Notes: a model not told the origin generated them from the letters alone. Shown: positions 1 through 10,119, numbered from the stretch's first letter. The stretch: DNA of 64,000 bases from Chitinophagaceae bacterium (GCA_028288595.1 JAQBNK010000152.1:53911-117910), one strand, 5' to 3'. Program-made: numbers and translations.

Positions 1-1
1 G

Positions 2-2020
2 CTATATGAATTGTCAGGTAATAATAAACTCGCAGTTCAATGGTACAGTAATGCAGCTAACCATGCCACTGACCCGGTATTAGAAGTTTTTGCCAACCTG
101 CATACGACTGTTGCTGCTAAAGATTCCGCAGGACTGGGTTACAAACAAAAACTGGATCATTTGCTCCAGATGGCCAAAAGAGAAAAATATGCAGAATACC
201 GCGATATCATTTATTATGCAGCGGCACAAATGGCCATGAATGCAAATGATAAAAATCTTACCCGGCAGTTACTGATTAAAAGTACGGCCAACTCCTCTGC
301 GACTTCATCACAAAAAGCTTTATCTTTTTTTACTTTAGGTGATATCGATTTTTCTGATCATCATTATGATTTGGCATCTGCAGATTATGACAGCATACAA
401 CTCGGTTACCTTACAGAAGCACAAAAATTAATTGTTTCAAAAAGAAAACCTGTACTTCAACTTCTCATCACCAACCTAACTAATATTAAAGTGCAGGATA
501 GCATTCAATATCTCTCATCTCTACCAGAGACAGAAAGAAATGCACTACTGAGAAAAAAGAACCGGCAGGGGAAAATGGCTGATCAGTTAATCGGTGGTTC
601 TTTCGTTCCGGGAAATAATTCCTCTGCTGATCTTTTTAATACTTCATCCTCCAGCGAATGGTATTTTAATAACAATGTGATGAAGAATAATGGTTTTAAA
701 GCGTTCAGGGCTCAGTGGGGTAATCGGCCGAACGTAGATAACTGGAGAAGACAGTCTTTTGTTGATATGACCGCCAGTGGGGGAAATATAGCTAACAACC
801 CTCCTGCTTCGCCGGATGCAATCAACAAAATAGCAGCAGACAGTATAGCCAAAAATTTATCATACCCTTTAACAGAAGAACAATTAACCAGTTCAAATAA
901 AATCATTGAAGAATCACTTTTGTCAAATGCAAAAATTTTCCAGGATGATCTGATGGATTATTCATCATCGGCTGAAGTTTATAAGGAATTAGGAAGACGC
1001 TTTCCGGAAAAATTGAATGAGCAAGGATTATTTGCGCTTTATAATAACCTTTCAAAATCGGGTAATTATGTTGTGGCTGATTCTGTAAAATCAGTTTTAT
1101 TAAGCCGTTTCCCTAATAGTATATGGTCTGAATACTTAAGGACAGGAAGATCTCCTGCAGATAAAAATCAAGCCATAACCCGCCAGTACGAAAAGATATA
1201 CGATCTTTTTATTGAAGGAAATTTTTTGGCCGCCCAAAAACAAAAAGCAAGTGCTGATAGTTTATATGGTAATAACTACTGGACGCCGCAAATGCTTTTT
1301 ATAGAAGCGATTTATTATGTAAAACTACAGCAGGACAGCGCTGCGATCAATAAACTTAGCTCCCTTGTTCAATTACATCCTTCTTCTCCTTTAGCGGAAA
1401 GAGCAAGAACGATGATCGATGTATTAAACCGCCGCTCACAAATTGAAAGTTATTTAACAAGTCTTAATGTAAACCGGAAGGAAGACGAAGTGGTTAAAGC
1501 CGTTGATCTCAGCACGCCGGAATCACTTCAGAAACCAAAAACAGATCTGTCTGTTGTTATTCAGCCAGATAAAAAAGTGATAGAGAAAAAAGATTCTATC
1601 GTACACATTACCCAACCGGCAGCGGTAACTACTAAACAATTTACGTTTAACCCGGATGGCAGTCATTTTGTAATTGTACTGCTGGATAAAGTGGACCCCG
1701 TATTTACTAATGAAGTTCGAAATGCGTTTAACCGATTCAACCAGGAAAAATATTATAGTCAGCCCCTCACTATTACCAATACCCGGTTAAATGATCAGTA
1801 CCTGCTTGTACAAATTGGTGGGTTCAAAGATGCAGGAGCCGCGATGGAATATGTTGATAAAAACGCTCCTCTTGCAAGTACACGCATCATTCCATGGCTA
1901 AAAAAAGACAAGTACAGGTTTTTGATTATCAGTAATAATAACCTGGCGCTGCTAAAAGAAAACGGAGACCTGGACGGTTATATCAATATGCTGCAGAAAG
2001 CATTGCCTGGTAAATTTTAG
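2..2020 (+). CDS. porW: PorW/SprE-like TPR lipoprotein of type IX secretion, 5' end missing
   Basis: The frame is open to the left edge, so the true start lies outside; the first possible start inside (TTG at 11) is only an internal codon. The product is a long helical protein with TPR-like helix pairs, a Ser/Asn-rich middle, and a C-terminal alpha/beta domain (about 1650-2010) with the pattern HFVIVLLDKVDP...RLNDQYLLVQIGGF...NMLQKALPGKF. That C-terminal domain resembles PorW/SprE, a periplasmic lipoprotein needed for type IX secretion and gliding in Bacteroidota. The lipobox would be outside the window. It is followed after 64 bases by a penicillin-binding protein on the same strand. Family assignment is from recalled sequence features, so the exact name is less certain than the TPR nature. 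Confidence 0.75.
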   Translation, partial: LYELSGNNKLAVQWYSNAANHATDPVLEVFANLHTTVAAKDSAGLGYKQKLDHLLQMAKREKYAEYRDIIYYAAAQMAMNANDKNLTRQLLIKSTANSSATSSQKALSFFTLGDIDFSDHHYDLASADYDSIQLGYLTEAQKLIVSKRKPVLQLLITNLTNIKVQDSIQYLSSLPETERNALLRKKNRQGKMADQLIGGSFVPGNNSSADLFNTSSSSEWYFNNNVMKNNGFKAFRAQWGNRPNVDNWRRQSFVDMTASGGNIANNPPASPDAINKIAADSIAKNLSYPLTEEQLTSSNKIIEESLLSNAKIFQDDLMDYSSSAEVYKELGRRFPEKLNEQGLFALYNNLSKSGNYVVADSVKSVLLSRFPNSIWSEYLRTGRSPADKNQAITRQYEKIYDLFIEGNFLAAQKQKASADSLYGNNYWTPQMLFIEAIYYVKLQQDSAAINKLSSLVQLHPSSPLAERARTMIDVLNRRSQIESYLTSLNVNRKEDEVVKAVDLSTPESLQKPKTDLSVVIQPDKKVIEKKDSIVHITQPAAVTTKQFTFNPDGSHFVIVLLDKVDPVFTNEVRNAFNRFNQEKYYSQPLTITNTRLNDQYLLVQIGGFKDAGAAMEYVDKNAPLASTRIIPWLKKDKYRFLIISNNNLALLKENGDLDGYINMLQKALPGKF

Positions 2021-2084
2021 AGATTGAAAATCGTGGATCAAAACTTGTTAGTTTTACAAAAAATCTGAAGCTAATCTTCTCATT

Positions 2085-4544
2085 ATGAGTAAATCCATTA
2101 AAATCCTTTGGCGAAGTTTTTTTATCGGTGTGGGCTTTGTTATCCTGCTGATCCTCCTTGCCAGTTGGGGTGTTTTCGGAAAAATGCCTTCAATAGATGA
2201 ATTGCAAAATCCAACTGCGTCATTAGCCAGTGAAGTATATGCGGAAGACGGCACCACTATGGGCAAATACTATTTGCAAGACAGGGTGAATGTAGAATTC
2301 AAAGACATCAGCAAACATGTTATCAATGCGCTGGTAGCAACAGAAGATGAGCGCTTTTACGATCATAACGGTATTGATCCGCGTTCTCTTGCCCGTGCAT
2401 TTTTTAGTTTTGGCGGCCAGGGCGGTGCAAGTACATTAACGATGCAGACAGCAAAGAATTTATTCACTGAAAACTGGAGCACCAGTAATTTTTTAATGCG
2501 CAGCCTTCAGAAAATTAAAGAATGTATCATCGCTGTAAAACTGGAAAGGAACTTTACAAAAGATGAGATCATCACCTTATATCTCAATACAGTTGCTTTT
2601 GGTGATAATGTATATGGAATTAAAAACGCTTCGAAAACTTTTTTTAAGAAAGACCCCGATCGTTTAAATGTAGACGAAGCTGCAGTGCTGGTAGGTATGT
2701 TAAAGGCTGCTACACTGTATAATCCAAGACGTAATCCTTACAATGCTTTAAAAAGAAGAAACACGGTTATTAACCAGATGGTGCGAAATAATTATTTGTC
2801 TGAAGGAGAAGCCGCAGTTATTAAGACGAAACCAATTGTTTTGAATTACCAGAAGATGGATGAAAATAATGGCCTTGCGCCCTATTTAAGAATGGTGATG
2901 GGTGAAGAAATGAAAAGATGGTGCAAGTCGCATAACAAACCCAATGGAGATGCATATGACCTCTACCGCGACGGGTTAAAAATATATACTACCATCAATC
3001 CAAGAATGCAGATATATGCGGAAGAAGCAGTTGGTAAGCAGATGAGTGCTATGCAAAAAGAATTAAACTATCAGTCAAACATAAAAACAGGTTCTGTCTG
3101 GAAGAACTATGAAAGTGTTTTGCAGGCTGCGATGAAAAATAGCGACCGCTGGAGGAATATGAAGAAAGAAGGTGTTGATGAGGATGATATTAAAAAATCT
3201 TTCTATCAAAAAACACCAATGAAAGTTTTTGCCTGGAATAATAACAGGGGAAAAGATACAGTGATGACTCCTTATGATTCTATCAGGTATCACAGGCAAA
3301 TGCTGCAGGCAGGCTTTATGGCGATGGATCCTCAAAATGGTGAAATAAAAGCCTGGGTGGGCGGAATAGATTTCAAAACCTATAAATACGATCACGTAAA
3401 TGTTGGAACAAGAAGGCAGGTAGGCTCTACTATCAAACCATTATTATACAGCATGGCCATTGAAGACGGCGGTTTTACTCCCAGTACGCCGGTAGAAGAT
3501 GTACAGCAAAGTTTTGGTCAATACGGAACTGTTCCTGCTACGGGTGCAACATGTACAGGCAGAACGATGTCGATGGCAGAAGCACTTGCATGGTCACGTA
3601 ACTGCGCTACTGCATACATTATGAAACAGGTTGGCGGAGCAGGAGCCGATGGAGCAAAACGTTTTATTGAATTCCTTCGTAACTGCAGTGTACAATCCCA
3701 GGATCTTCAGCCTTATCCTTCTATAGCGATTGGTAGCGGTGAAATATCACTATATGAAATGATGCAGGCTTATAGCATGTTCCCCGGAAGAGGCTTTAAT
3801 GTAAAACCATTTTTTATTACAAGGATCGAAGACAGGAATGGTAACGTGCTGCAAACAAATATGCCTCAGCGTAAAGAAGTGATCAGTGAGAATACGGCCT
3901 ATTCCGTTATTTCAATGATGCAGGGTGTTGTACAACATGGTACCGGCCGCAGAATGTGGAGCTACGGTGTTTCAGGTGATATAGCAGGTAAAACAGGAAC
4001 CACGAACGATAACAGTGATGCATGGTTTATGGGTTATACTCCGCAATTACTGGCTGGTGTGTGGACGGGTTGCGATGACCGGTTCATCCGGCTGAATTCA
4101 AAAGCTGGTGAAGGTGCATCGATGGCGCTTCCTGTATGGGCCTATTTCTACCAGAAATGTTTGGCGGATCCGAATTTAAATATTGATAAAAATGCACACT
4201 TCATTAAGCCTGAATCGATGAACAATGAGGTGATATATGACTGGAACAGTTCTACTACGCTTGACCTCGGTGCACAAGGCGAAAATATGGGTAACGGCAC
4301 GGCTGAAAATTATAGTGATGTGCCTCCGGAAGGAAAGCCTGAAGATATCGGCGCAGAAAGTGATACGCTGCTTAACAAACCTAACCGGAGAGATAATAAC
4401 GTTTCCCCTTCAGGAAATGGAACACGCCCTATTAATCAGCCCATCAGAAAAAGGGACAACAACAGGGATTCAACACTGCCGGGGCAAAAGCCAAAAGCAA
4501 CAATGCCAAAGAAAGAAGAGGTAAAGCCTCCGCCTTTCAAATAA
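2085..4544 (+). CDS. Penicillin-binding protein 1A, bifunctional transglycosylase/transpeptidase
   Basis: An 819-residue class A PBP that polymerises and cross-links peptidoglycan in the periplasm. A single N-terminal membrane anchor (about residues 14-30) is followed by a GT51 glycosyltransferase domain with the ATEDERFYDHNG motif (catalytic Glu87) and the GGASTLTMQ motif. The transpeptidase domain shows all three active-site motifs: Ser448 in GSTIKP, SRN at 504-506 and KTG at 636-638. The C-terminal 80 residues are a low-complexity Pro/Asn/Lys-rich tail, common in Bacteroidota PBP1A. The ATG at 2085 is directly followed by the membrane anchor. It probably shares transcription with the upstream PorW/SprE-like gene. 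Confidence 0.95.
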   Translation: MSKSIKILWRSFFIGVGFVILLILLASWGVFGKMPSIDELQNPTASLASEVYAEDGTTMGKYYLQDRVNVEFKDISKHVINALVATEDERFYDHNGIDPRSLARAFFSFGGQGGASTLTMQTAKNLFTENWSTSNFLMRSLQKIKECIIAVKLERNFTKDEIITLYLNTVAFGDNVYGIKNASKTFFKKDPDRLNVDEAAVLVGMLKAATLYNPRRNPYNALKRRNTVINQMVRNNYLSEGEAAVIKTKPIVLNYQKMDENNGLAPYLRMVMGEEMKRWCKSHNKPNGDAYDLYRDGLKIYTTINPRMQIYAEEAVGKQMSAMQKELNYQSNIKTGSVWKNYESVLQAAMKNSDRWRNMKKEGVDEDDIKKSFYQKTPMKVFAWNNNRGKDTVMTPYDSIRYHRQMLQAGFMAMDPQNGEIKAWVGGIDFKTYKYDHVNVGTRRQVGSTIKPLLYSMAIEDGGFTPSTPVEDVQQSFGQYGTVPATGATCTGRTMSMAEALAWSRNCATAYIMKQVGGAGADGAKRFIEFLRNCSVQSQDLQPYPSIAIGSGEISLYEMMQAYSMFPGRGFNVKPFFITRIEDRNGNVLQTNMPQRKEVISENTAYSVISMMQGVVQHGTGRRMWSYGVSGDIAGKTGTTNDNSDAWFMGYTPQLLAGVWTGCDDRFIRLNSKAGEGASMALPVWAYFYQKCLADPNLNIDKNAHFIKPESMNNEVIYDWNSSTTLDLGAQGENMGNGTAENYSDVPPEGKPEDIGAESDTLLNKPNRRDNNVSPSGNGTRPINQPIRKRDNNRDSTLPGQKPKATMPKKEEVKPPPFK

Positions 4545-4565
4545 TAAATCATTAAAGTTTGTACC

Positions 4566-4590
4566 GGACCTTTGCGTCCCGTTTTTTTCC
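4566..4590 (+). terminator. Weak candidate terminator after the PBP gene
   Basis: A short GGAC/GTCC stem (4566-4569 with 4576-4579) is followed by a run of seven T at 4582-4588. It lies between two convergent genes, which is where a terminator is expected, but the stem is only 4 bp. Confidence 0.35.
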
Positions 4591-4608
4591 AAAAAAACTA
4601 GTTAACCA

Positions 4609-5673
4609 TTAAAACTCGATTGCAGCTGCTACCGGGTGAGAGGATCTAAATTTTAAACCAAGCAGTTGTGCTATAGTAGCTGCAATCTGTTGCTGGTATA
4701 ATTGACCCCGGCCTTGCATTTCACCCGCAGGTATTATTCCCGGCCCCATCATTGCTATCCATGTTTCACCAGATTCTTCAATACCTTTCTCATGATGCCG
4801 CCAGTTCTCTTTGATCTTATCACCACGCCCATGATCGCATGTAATGATCAGGGTTGTCTTGTCTTTATATTGAGGAATTGATTGAATGGTCCTCCACAGG
4901 TCTGCAAGCATAGCATCACTTGCATTCGCACTTTCCAGGTAATGATCATATTCTCCGCGATGGGCGTAATCATCAGTTTCATCAAGCCCGATATATAATA
5001 CCCTCGGTTTATACGTTTTCATATATTCTCTTGCAGCCATGTATGTGAGCACATCAGTTCTTACACCAATAGGTTTCGTACTCAAAAATTGTATATCATT
5101 CAGCAAGGAAAATTGAGGCGTAGAAAATTTAAGTGTATCAATATCTGCATTTACATATACACCGCTTTGCGCTGAATTAAAAATATAGGGGAACACATCC
5201 CATGAAGTAAATGCGGCGACTTTACCCTCGTACCCTTTTTGTCTATTGATAAACTGAAGCACGGTTTCATTTGGGTTAGGGATCTTTTTATTTGATGAGA
5301 TTGCAGTATCGGGATAACCACTGAAAATTTCATTATACCCGGGATAAGATATGTGATAGCGGTTAGCAACATTTACATAGTTGCCTGCATTTCTGTTGCC
5401 ATATATTCTTCCATTTTGTTTTACGGTACTCCATAAAAAAGGGAAAAGTTTTGCTCTTCTTATTTCATTTGTTTCTGCCCAGAACTTTGATGAAAGTTCT
5501 TTTATATCCGGGGTAAACTTATTATTGTTCAATAAAGTAGGATCAGCTCCGTTAAAAACTTCCTGCCAGCGCATACCATCTAAAGTAACAATCACAATAT
5601 TTTTGATTGGGTTTTGAGCCATTAACTGCGAACAAAAAGTTAAGGCTAGCACCACCTTCATTATTATTTTCAT
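4609..5673 (-). CDS. Secreted alkaline-phosphatase-superfamily hydrolase (phosphodiesterase/sulfatase-like)
   Basis: 354 residues with a signal peptide ending at about residue 19 (SQLMAQ). The metal-binding pattern of the alkaline phosphatase superfamily is visible: LDGMRW near the N-terminus, a probable Ser/Thr nucleophile in ISYPGYNEIFSG, GLDETDDYAH, TCDHGRGD and HHEKG. This fits a nucleotide pyrophosphatase/phosphodiesterase-type enzyme acting in the periplasm; the substrate cannot be read from the sequence. It is divergent from the LTA-synthase-like gene, with 46 bases between the start codons. A phosphoglycerate mutase-like or sulfatase activity is also possible within the superfamily. 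Confidence 0.8.
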   Translation of the reverse strand: MKIIMKVVLALTFCSQLMAQNPIKNIVIVTLDGMRWQEVFNGADPTLLNNNKFTPDIKELSSKFWAETNEIRRAKLFPFLWSTVKQNGRIYGNRNAGNYVNVANRYHISYPGYNEIFSGYPDTAISSNKKIPNPNETVLQFINRQKGYEGKVAAFTSWDVFPYIFNSAQSGVYVNADIDTLKFSTPQFSLLNDIQFLSTKPIGVRTDVLTYMAAREYMKTYKPRVLYIGLDETDDYAHRGEYDHYLESANASDAMLADLWRTIQSIPQYKDKTTLIITCDHGRGDKIKENWRHHEKGIEESGETWIAMMGPGIIPAGEMQGRGQLYQQQIAATIAQLLGLKFRSSHPVAAAIEF

Positions 5674-5719
5674 AAGTTCAAAGTAATTAAATTAATTTTT
5701 CGAAATCAATTCATCCCTG

Positions 5720-8146
5720 ATGCCCTTTCAAAAAATGGTTTTCGCCCGCCAGTATTTCCGGGTATTTCTGTCTTTTCTGGTGACTGTCTTTCTTACCAGG
5801 ATATATGAATACTTTTTTGTCGCCTCCAAATTATTTATAGACCAGGCTTATCGTTTTGAAGCATATGGTTTATTGTACGATGCATGGATGGTCTTTATAT
5901 ATGGTTTCATCATTTTCTTTCCTTTTCTTCTCTTATATTTTTTGAACAAAAGGATTGCTTTCGTTTTCTTTCATTTAATAAACCTTGTAGTACTGATCTG
6001 CTATATTGGTTTGATCCTTACTTTTTCTGAAAGGAATACTCCGTTCGATCACGAATTTTTTACAAGAAAAACGGCTGAGTCACTTACCACCGTAAAACAA
6101 ATGATGTCGGGAAGTTTGAAGGTCTTTGTTCCATTTGTATTATATATAGGATTGTACTTTTTGTTATATTATAAAGCTTTTAAAAATCTCGCGGTAAATA
6201 CCAAAATAATATTTGTTTCGGCATTCCTGTTTCTTGCTGCAGTTTTGTTTGCAGGATATTCAAATCCTTCTCCCGGCAATTTTCAAAAAATAGGCGGCTA
6301 TTATTTAACCAGCAACAAGCTAACCTACTGGATACAGGACAGCTATCATTACCTTACTTCAAAAGCTAAGAATCACCCGCTGAACAATAAAGAGCTGGAA
6401 AAACAAATTTCATTCTATCAGCAAAATCAGCCGTTTCAATTCACGAATAAAGAATATCCTTTATTACACAAGAACGATAATAAAGATGTGCTCGGATCTT
6501 TTTTTAATTTGAAGACTACCCCGCCTAACATTGTGATACTGGTCGTAGAAGGGTTATCCAGGGATTTTAGCGGAGATCGTGCATACGCAGGAAGCTTCAC
6601 CCCTTTCTTAGATTCATTATCTCTTCACAGCCTTGTGTGGGATAACTTTTTGAGTACTGCTCCCGGCACATTCGCCGCACATCCCGCTATTTCGGGCTCG
6701 TTACCTTATGGAAAACGCGGCTTTTCTATAATGAATGTAATGCCTGAACATTTATCATTAATTAAGATTTTAAAAGCGAATGGTTATTATACCAGCTTTA
6801 TGATTGGTTTCAATCCTGATTTTGATAATATGGGAGGGTATATAAGATTGCAGGGAACAGACTTCATTCTTTCTCAATATCCTTCAAAATATAAAGAAAT
6901 GGGTGTGGGTGAAGAAGGCTGGTCCATGGGTTATCCTGATGACGCACTTTTCAGCAGAAGTTTTGAAGTAATGGATTCCGTTAAGAAAATGCCTTATTTA
7001 AATATTTATCATACCGCTACTTCTCACATGCCTTATTTATTCCAGCAAAAGCCATCGTATGAAAAGCTTTTCGACCAAAAGCTGAAGACAATGAGTGTGG
7101 CAAAGGATATTAAAAGAACACTAAGAGAAACGAAAGGCGTTCTTGTAACATTCATGTTTGCTGATGATTGTATAAATAAATTTTTTTCTGATTATGCAAA
7201 GCGGCCTGAATACGGCAACACGATCTTCTTTATAACAGGCGATCATCATATCGGATCCTTCCCTTCTACCGGCGAGATCGATGATTATCACGTCCCGTTT
7301 ATTGTTTATTCGCCCATGCTGAAAAAATCACAAAAATTCTATTCTGTTAATTCGCACAACAACATTGCACCCACTATCACCAACTTTGTATTGCATAATT
7401 TTAATCTTCCTTACAAACCGGCTGAGGTTCATTGGCTGGGCGATGTAATAGATACGGCAACAGCATTCAGAAATATTCATTCCATGGCATTTATGTCGTG
7501 GAGCAGGGAAATAAATGATTATATCTGGAAAAATTATTTTATTTCTGATGATCAGCTATACAAGTTAACGCCAGATCTTCTGCAGGTTCCCTATAAAAAT
7601 GATTCAATAAAAAACATCATAACAGCACTGCGGGAAAACTTTAAGATCATCAATAATTATGTCTGCGACAGCAATAAAGTCTTCCCCGCAGAACAACCCA
7701 TATTGCCAGACCATAAAGAATTGATTTTTTCTTATAATGATCCCGGCGCTAAACTCATTTTTGCCAAACTGCCCGACACCAGCCTAATGCCTGATTTTAA
7801 AGTGCCTCACAACTTTAAATATTTGTATGTAGAAGCGTCTGCCAAAGTAAATATGCCGGGACAATACATTGACAATCATCCTACGCTTCGCTTTGCACTG
7901 ATTGATACAAAAAATAATAACCGCCATTATTTATACTATTCCAAACGGGATATTGTTACGCTAAGCAAAACTGATTTTATTCCCCGCCAATGGAACAGTA
8001 TTTCTGTGAATGACCTTTTTACATTGGATGATTACCGCAATATCACCGATCTCAAATTTGAAGCTGCTATTTATACAGATTCGATCCCTATTAATTTAAA
8101 ACTGCAGGACTTTAAAGTAAGGGTATATGGAATAAAAAAACGGTAA
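5720..8146 (+). CDS. LTA-synthase-family membrane sulfatase-fold protein
   Basis: 808 residues. The N-terminal 200 residues hold about five membrane helices; the rest is an extracytoplasmic sulfatase-fold domain. Metal-site residues are visible in ILVVEGLS (Glu), a Thr nucleophile in APGTFAAHPA and ITGDHHIGS (Asp-His). The architecture matches LtaS/OpgB-like phosphoglycerol or phosphoethanolamine transferases. Bacteroidota lack lipoteichoic acid, so the role is more likely modification of a lipid or periplasmic glycan (inference). About 190 residues after the catalytic core have beta-rich character and no recognised domain. It is divergent from another superfamily member. Confidence 0.85.
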   Translation: MPFQKMVFARQYFRVFLSFLVTVFLTRIYEYFFVASKLFIDQAYRFEAYGLLYDAWMVFIYGFIIFFPFLLLYFLNKRIAFVFFHLINLVVLICYIGLILTFSERNTPFDHEFFTRKTAESLTTVKQMMSGSLKVFVPFVLYIGLYFLLYYKAFKNLAVNTKIIFVSAFLFLAAVLFAGYSNPSPGNFQKIGGYYLTSNKLTYWIQDSYHYLTSKAKNHPLNNKELEKQISFYQQNQPFQFTNKEYPLLHKNDNKDVLGSFFNLKTTPPNIVILVVEGLSRDFSGDRAYAGSFTPFLDSLSLHSLVWDNFLSTAPGTFAAHPAISGSLPYGKRGFSIMNVMPEHLSLIKILKANGYYTSFMIGFNPDFDNMGGYIRLQGTDFILSQYPSKYKEMGVGEEGWSMGYPDDALFSRSFEVMDSVKKMPYLNIYHTATSHMPYLFQQKPSYEKLFDQKLKTMSVAKDIKRTLRETKGVLVTFMFADDCINKFFSDYAKRPEYGNTIFFITGDHHIGSFPSTGEIDDYHVPFIVYSPMLKKSQKFYSVNSHNNIAPTITNFVLHNFNLPYKPAEVHWLGDVIDTATAFRNIHSMAFMSWSREINDYIWKNYFISDDQLYKLTPDLLQVPYKNDSIKNIITALRENFKIINNYVCDSNKVFPAEQPILPDHKELIFSYNDPGAKLIFAKLPDTSLMPDFKVPHNFKYLYVEASAKVNMPGQYIDNHPTLRFALIDTKNNNRHYLYYSKRDIVTLSKTDFIPRQWNSISVNDLFTLDDYRNITDLKFEAAIYTDSIPINLKLQDFKVRVYGIKKR

Positions 8147-8211
8147 GTTTCCACGTGATGATAAATGCCTATTTTACAGCATATGCTATCAAAAAAAATT
8201 AAACCGCATTC

Positions 8212-8640
8212 ATGAAAAACTTAGTGTTCAGTCTTTGTATTGCCTTTCTGTGGACAACAAATAGTTTTGCTCAGCAAACGATAAACTGGACTCCCCAACA
8301 ACTGATGGAACCCGGTCAGCTTTCAAAAGTATTAGAAAATTCAACGGCTCCCGTTATTATAAGCGTTGGCCCCGGTGCAGTGATCCCGCATTCTGTTAAT
8401 ATAGGTTCCGTAAGAGAAGAAGCCGGAATTCAAAAGCTCAGAAAGGAATTAAAAAACATACCAAGAGAAACTGCTATAGTTATTTATTGCGGCTGCTGCC
8501 CCTTTGAACATTGCCCTAATGTGCGCCCCGCGATTGAAGTTTTAAAAGCAATGAACTTTACTAATTATAAACTCTTGAACCTCCCGCATAATATTAAAAC
8601 AGACTGGATTGATAAAGAGTATCCCGTAACATCGCAATAA
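8212..8640 (+). CDS. Secreted Cys-rich rhodanese-like protein
   Basis: 142 residues with a signal peptide cleaved near residue 20 (NSFA). The fold pattern is rhodanese-like: a buried strand VIYC leads into an active-site loop CGCCPFEHCPN containing Cys93, Cys95, Cys96 and Cys101. Classical rhodaneses have one catalytic Cys in this loop; the additional cysteines suggest periplasmic thiol or metal chemistry, which is inference. The stop codon is at 8640 and the convergent neighbour's stop codon begins at 8641, leaving no intergenic base. Confidence 0.8.
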   Translation: MKNLVFSLCIAFLWTTNSFAQQTINWTPQQLMEPGQLSKVLENSTAPVIISVGPGAVIPHSVNIGSVREEAGIQKLRKELKNIPRETAIVIYCGCCPFEHCPNVRPAIEVLKAMNFTNYKLLNLPHNIKTDWIDKEYPVTSQ

Positions 8641-9315
8641 CTACTTCTCAAAGATCAGGTACTCTGCTTTCACCCCCATTTCTGCAAGTAACGAAGTGAT
8701 TTCATTCACCATTTTTTCGGGCCCGCATACATAAAACGGCTTACTAAAATCTTTTACCTCCTGCTTAAGAAAAAACTCATTCACATGGCCAATCCTTCCA
8801 TCAGAAGGTGAGGAACCTCCTTCACGGGTAAACATAAAATGCACATTTTCCCCCAGCATCCAGGTAAGCTCATCTTTTAAAATAATATCACGCAATGTCT
8901 TATTGAAGAAGAAGAGCTTGTTTTGCCTGGCCTTCTTTTCGTGATGCAATTGTCTTAGAATAGCTATAAACGGAGTTATCCCGGCACCACCTGCTATAAA
9001 ATAGCCGTCCCCATTAAATGCAATCGCTCCCCATGCATCCCGGATAATTAATTCATCTCCTTGTTGCAGCCTTGCCATCTCCTGTGTTACACCCTGATGA
9101 TCAGTATAAATTTTGATTGTCAGTTCCAGCCATGGCCATTCGTTTAAACCGGTAAAAGTAAAAGGGCGCTTTTCATCTTTCCACTCCGGGTCATTGATTG
9201 AAATTTCAGTCGCCTGGCCCGGCAGGAATTCATAACCAGCGGGTTTACTTAAACGGAAAGAGAGTACATCATGTGTTACTTCCGTAACTGATAATAGTTT
9301 TACTATATGTTCCAT
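8641..9315 (-). CDS. FAD-binding flavodoxin/ferredoxin reductase-like protein
   Basis: 224 residues, the size of a minimal ferredoxin-NADP reductase module without a [2Fe-2S] domain. The FAD-binding barrel shows FLPGQATEI and KRPFTFTG (the RxxS/T-like flavin motif), and the NAD(P) lobe shows GGAGITPFIAIL and YVCGPEKM. It probably moves electrons between NAD(P)H and a flavodoxin, ferredoxin or heme partner in the cytoplasm. It stands alone, convergent with the rhodanese-like gene with no gap. Confidence 0.88.
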   Translation of the reverse strand: MEHIVKLLSVTEVTHDVLSFRLSKPAGYEFLPGQATEISINDPEWKDEKRPFTFTGLNEWPWLELTIKIYTDHQGVTQEMARLQQGDELIIRDAWGAIAFNGDGYFIAGGAGITPFIAILRQLHHEKKARQNKLFFFNKTLRDIILKDELTWMLGENVHFMFTREGGSSPSDGRIGHVNEFFLKQEVKDFSKPFYVCGPEKMVNEITSLLAEMGVKAEYLIFEK

Positions 9316-9625
9316 TGGACGGAATTAAACTTTAATCTTTGCGAGGCTCTTAATATAAACGTCTTAAAACGGCAAAAGTAAATGCAAAATAATTTCTTTA
9401 TTTTTTTATCACAGCCACCATCTAATCTGCTAAATATAATAATAAAAAAAGCCACCCTTGAAAGGGCAGCTAGTGGTCAAAACTTAAACCATAATTGCTG
9501 TGAGAAAATTGCTTAAAAACAAAATACAATTCTCTTTTATTAAATTATATAGCAGCGACTGAATAGGGTGCTCTATTGTCTTACTGTAAAAATATTAGAT
9601 ATAAACACGCTGGATATCAATCCCA
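9316..9625. other. 310-base AT-rich gap without a gene
   Basis: No open frame of note and no clear RNA gene. A short hairpin-like sequence is present around 9455 (CCCTT/AAGGG with a small loop) after a run of seven A, compatible with a weak leftward terminator for the EVE gene side. Otherwise nothing recognised. Confidence 0.5.
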
Positions 9626-10039
9626 TTAAATTTCAGTCCCGGCGAGCTTCAGGATAATATTAAATTCTTCATCCGTTACGGGCTGAACGGATAAGCGTGA
9701 TAATTTTATCAGCGCCATATTCTGCAGGCGTTTATCAGTTTTGATCTGTGCCAGTGATACCGGCTTTTTTAATTTTTTTACTGGTTTAACATCTACCGCC
9801 AGCCAGTTGGTATCCTCTGTCGTTGGATCCTGGTAAGCTTCTTTTGCTACTTTGGCAATGCCTACGATTTCCATCCCTTCATTGCTATGATAAAAGAATA
9901 ACAGGTCGCCTTTTTTCATCGACCTCAAATTATTCCTGGCGGCATAATTTCGCACGCCATCCCAGGTAGTTTGCTTGTCAGCAACAAACTGATCCCAGCT
10001 ATATTTTATTGGTTCGGATTTGATTAGCCAGAAAGACAT
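9626..10039 (-). CDS. EVE-domain protein
   Basis: 137 residues, essentially a single EVE domain (PUA-like fold) of the thymocyte nuclear protein 1 type: WLIKSEP at the N-terminus, WDGVRNYAARN, KKGDLLFFYHSN and WLAVDVKPV are characteristic. EVE domains bind modified bases in DNA or RNA; a role in modified-base recognition is known for relatives, but the target here is unknown. No restriction or modification genes are nearby, so a housekeeping role is more likely than defence. Confidence 0.9.
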   Translation of the reverse strand: MSFWLIKSEPIKYSWDQFVADKQTTWDGVRNYAARNNLRSMKKGDLLFFYHSNEGMEIVGIAKVAKEAYQDPTTEDTNWLAVDVKPVKKLKKPVSLAQIKTDKRLQNMALIKLSRLSVQPVTDEEFNIILKLAGTEI

Positions 10040-10056
10040 AAAGAGTAAGGTTTATG

Positions 10057-10119
10057 GATTAGTGTTTAGAATTCGGAATTAAGTATTCAGTATTTAGAAT
10101 TTAGAATTTAGAATTCAAA
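10057..10119. repeat. Heptamer array, nine 7-bp units (ATTTAGA type)
   Basis: Sequence reads without phase slip in 7-base units: three identical ATTTAGA units in the centre flanked by related units such as ATTCAGT, ATTAAGT and ATTCGGA. It fills the gap between the EVE gene start and the end of the Fe-S protein gene. Confidence 0.85.
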
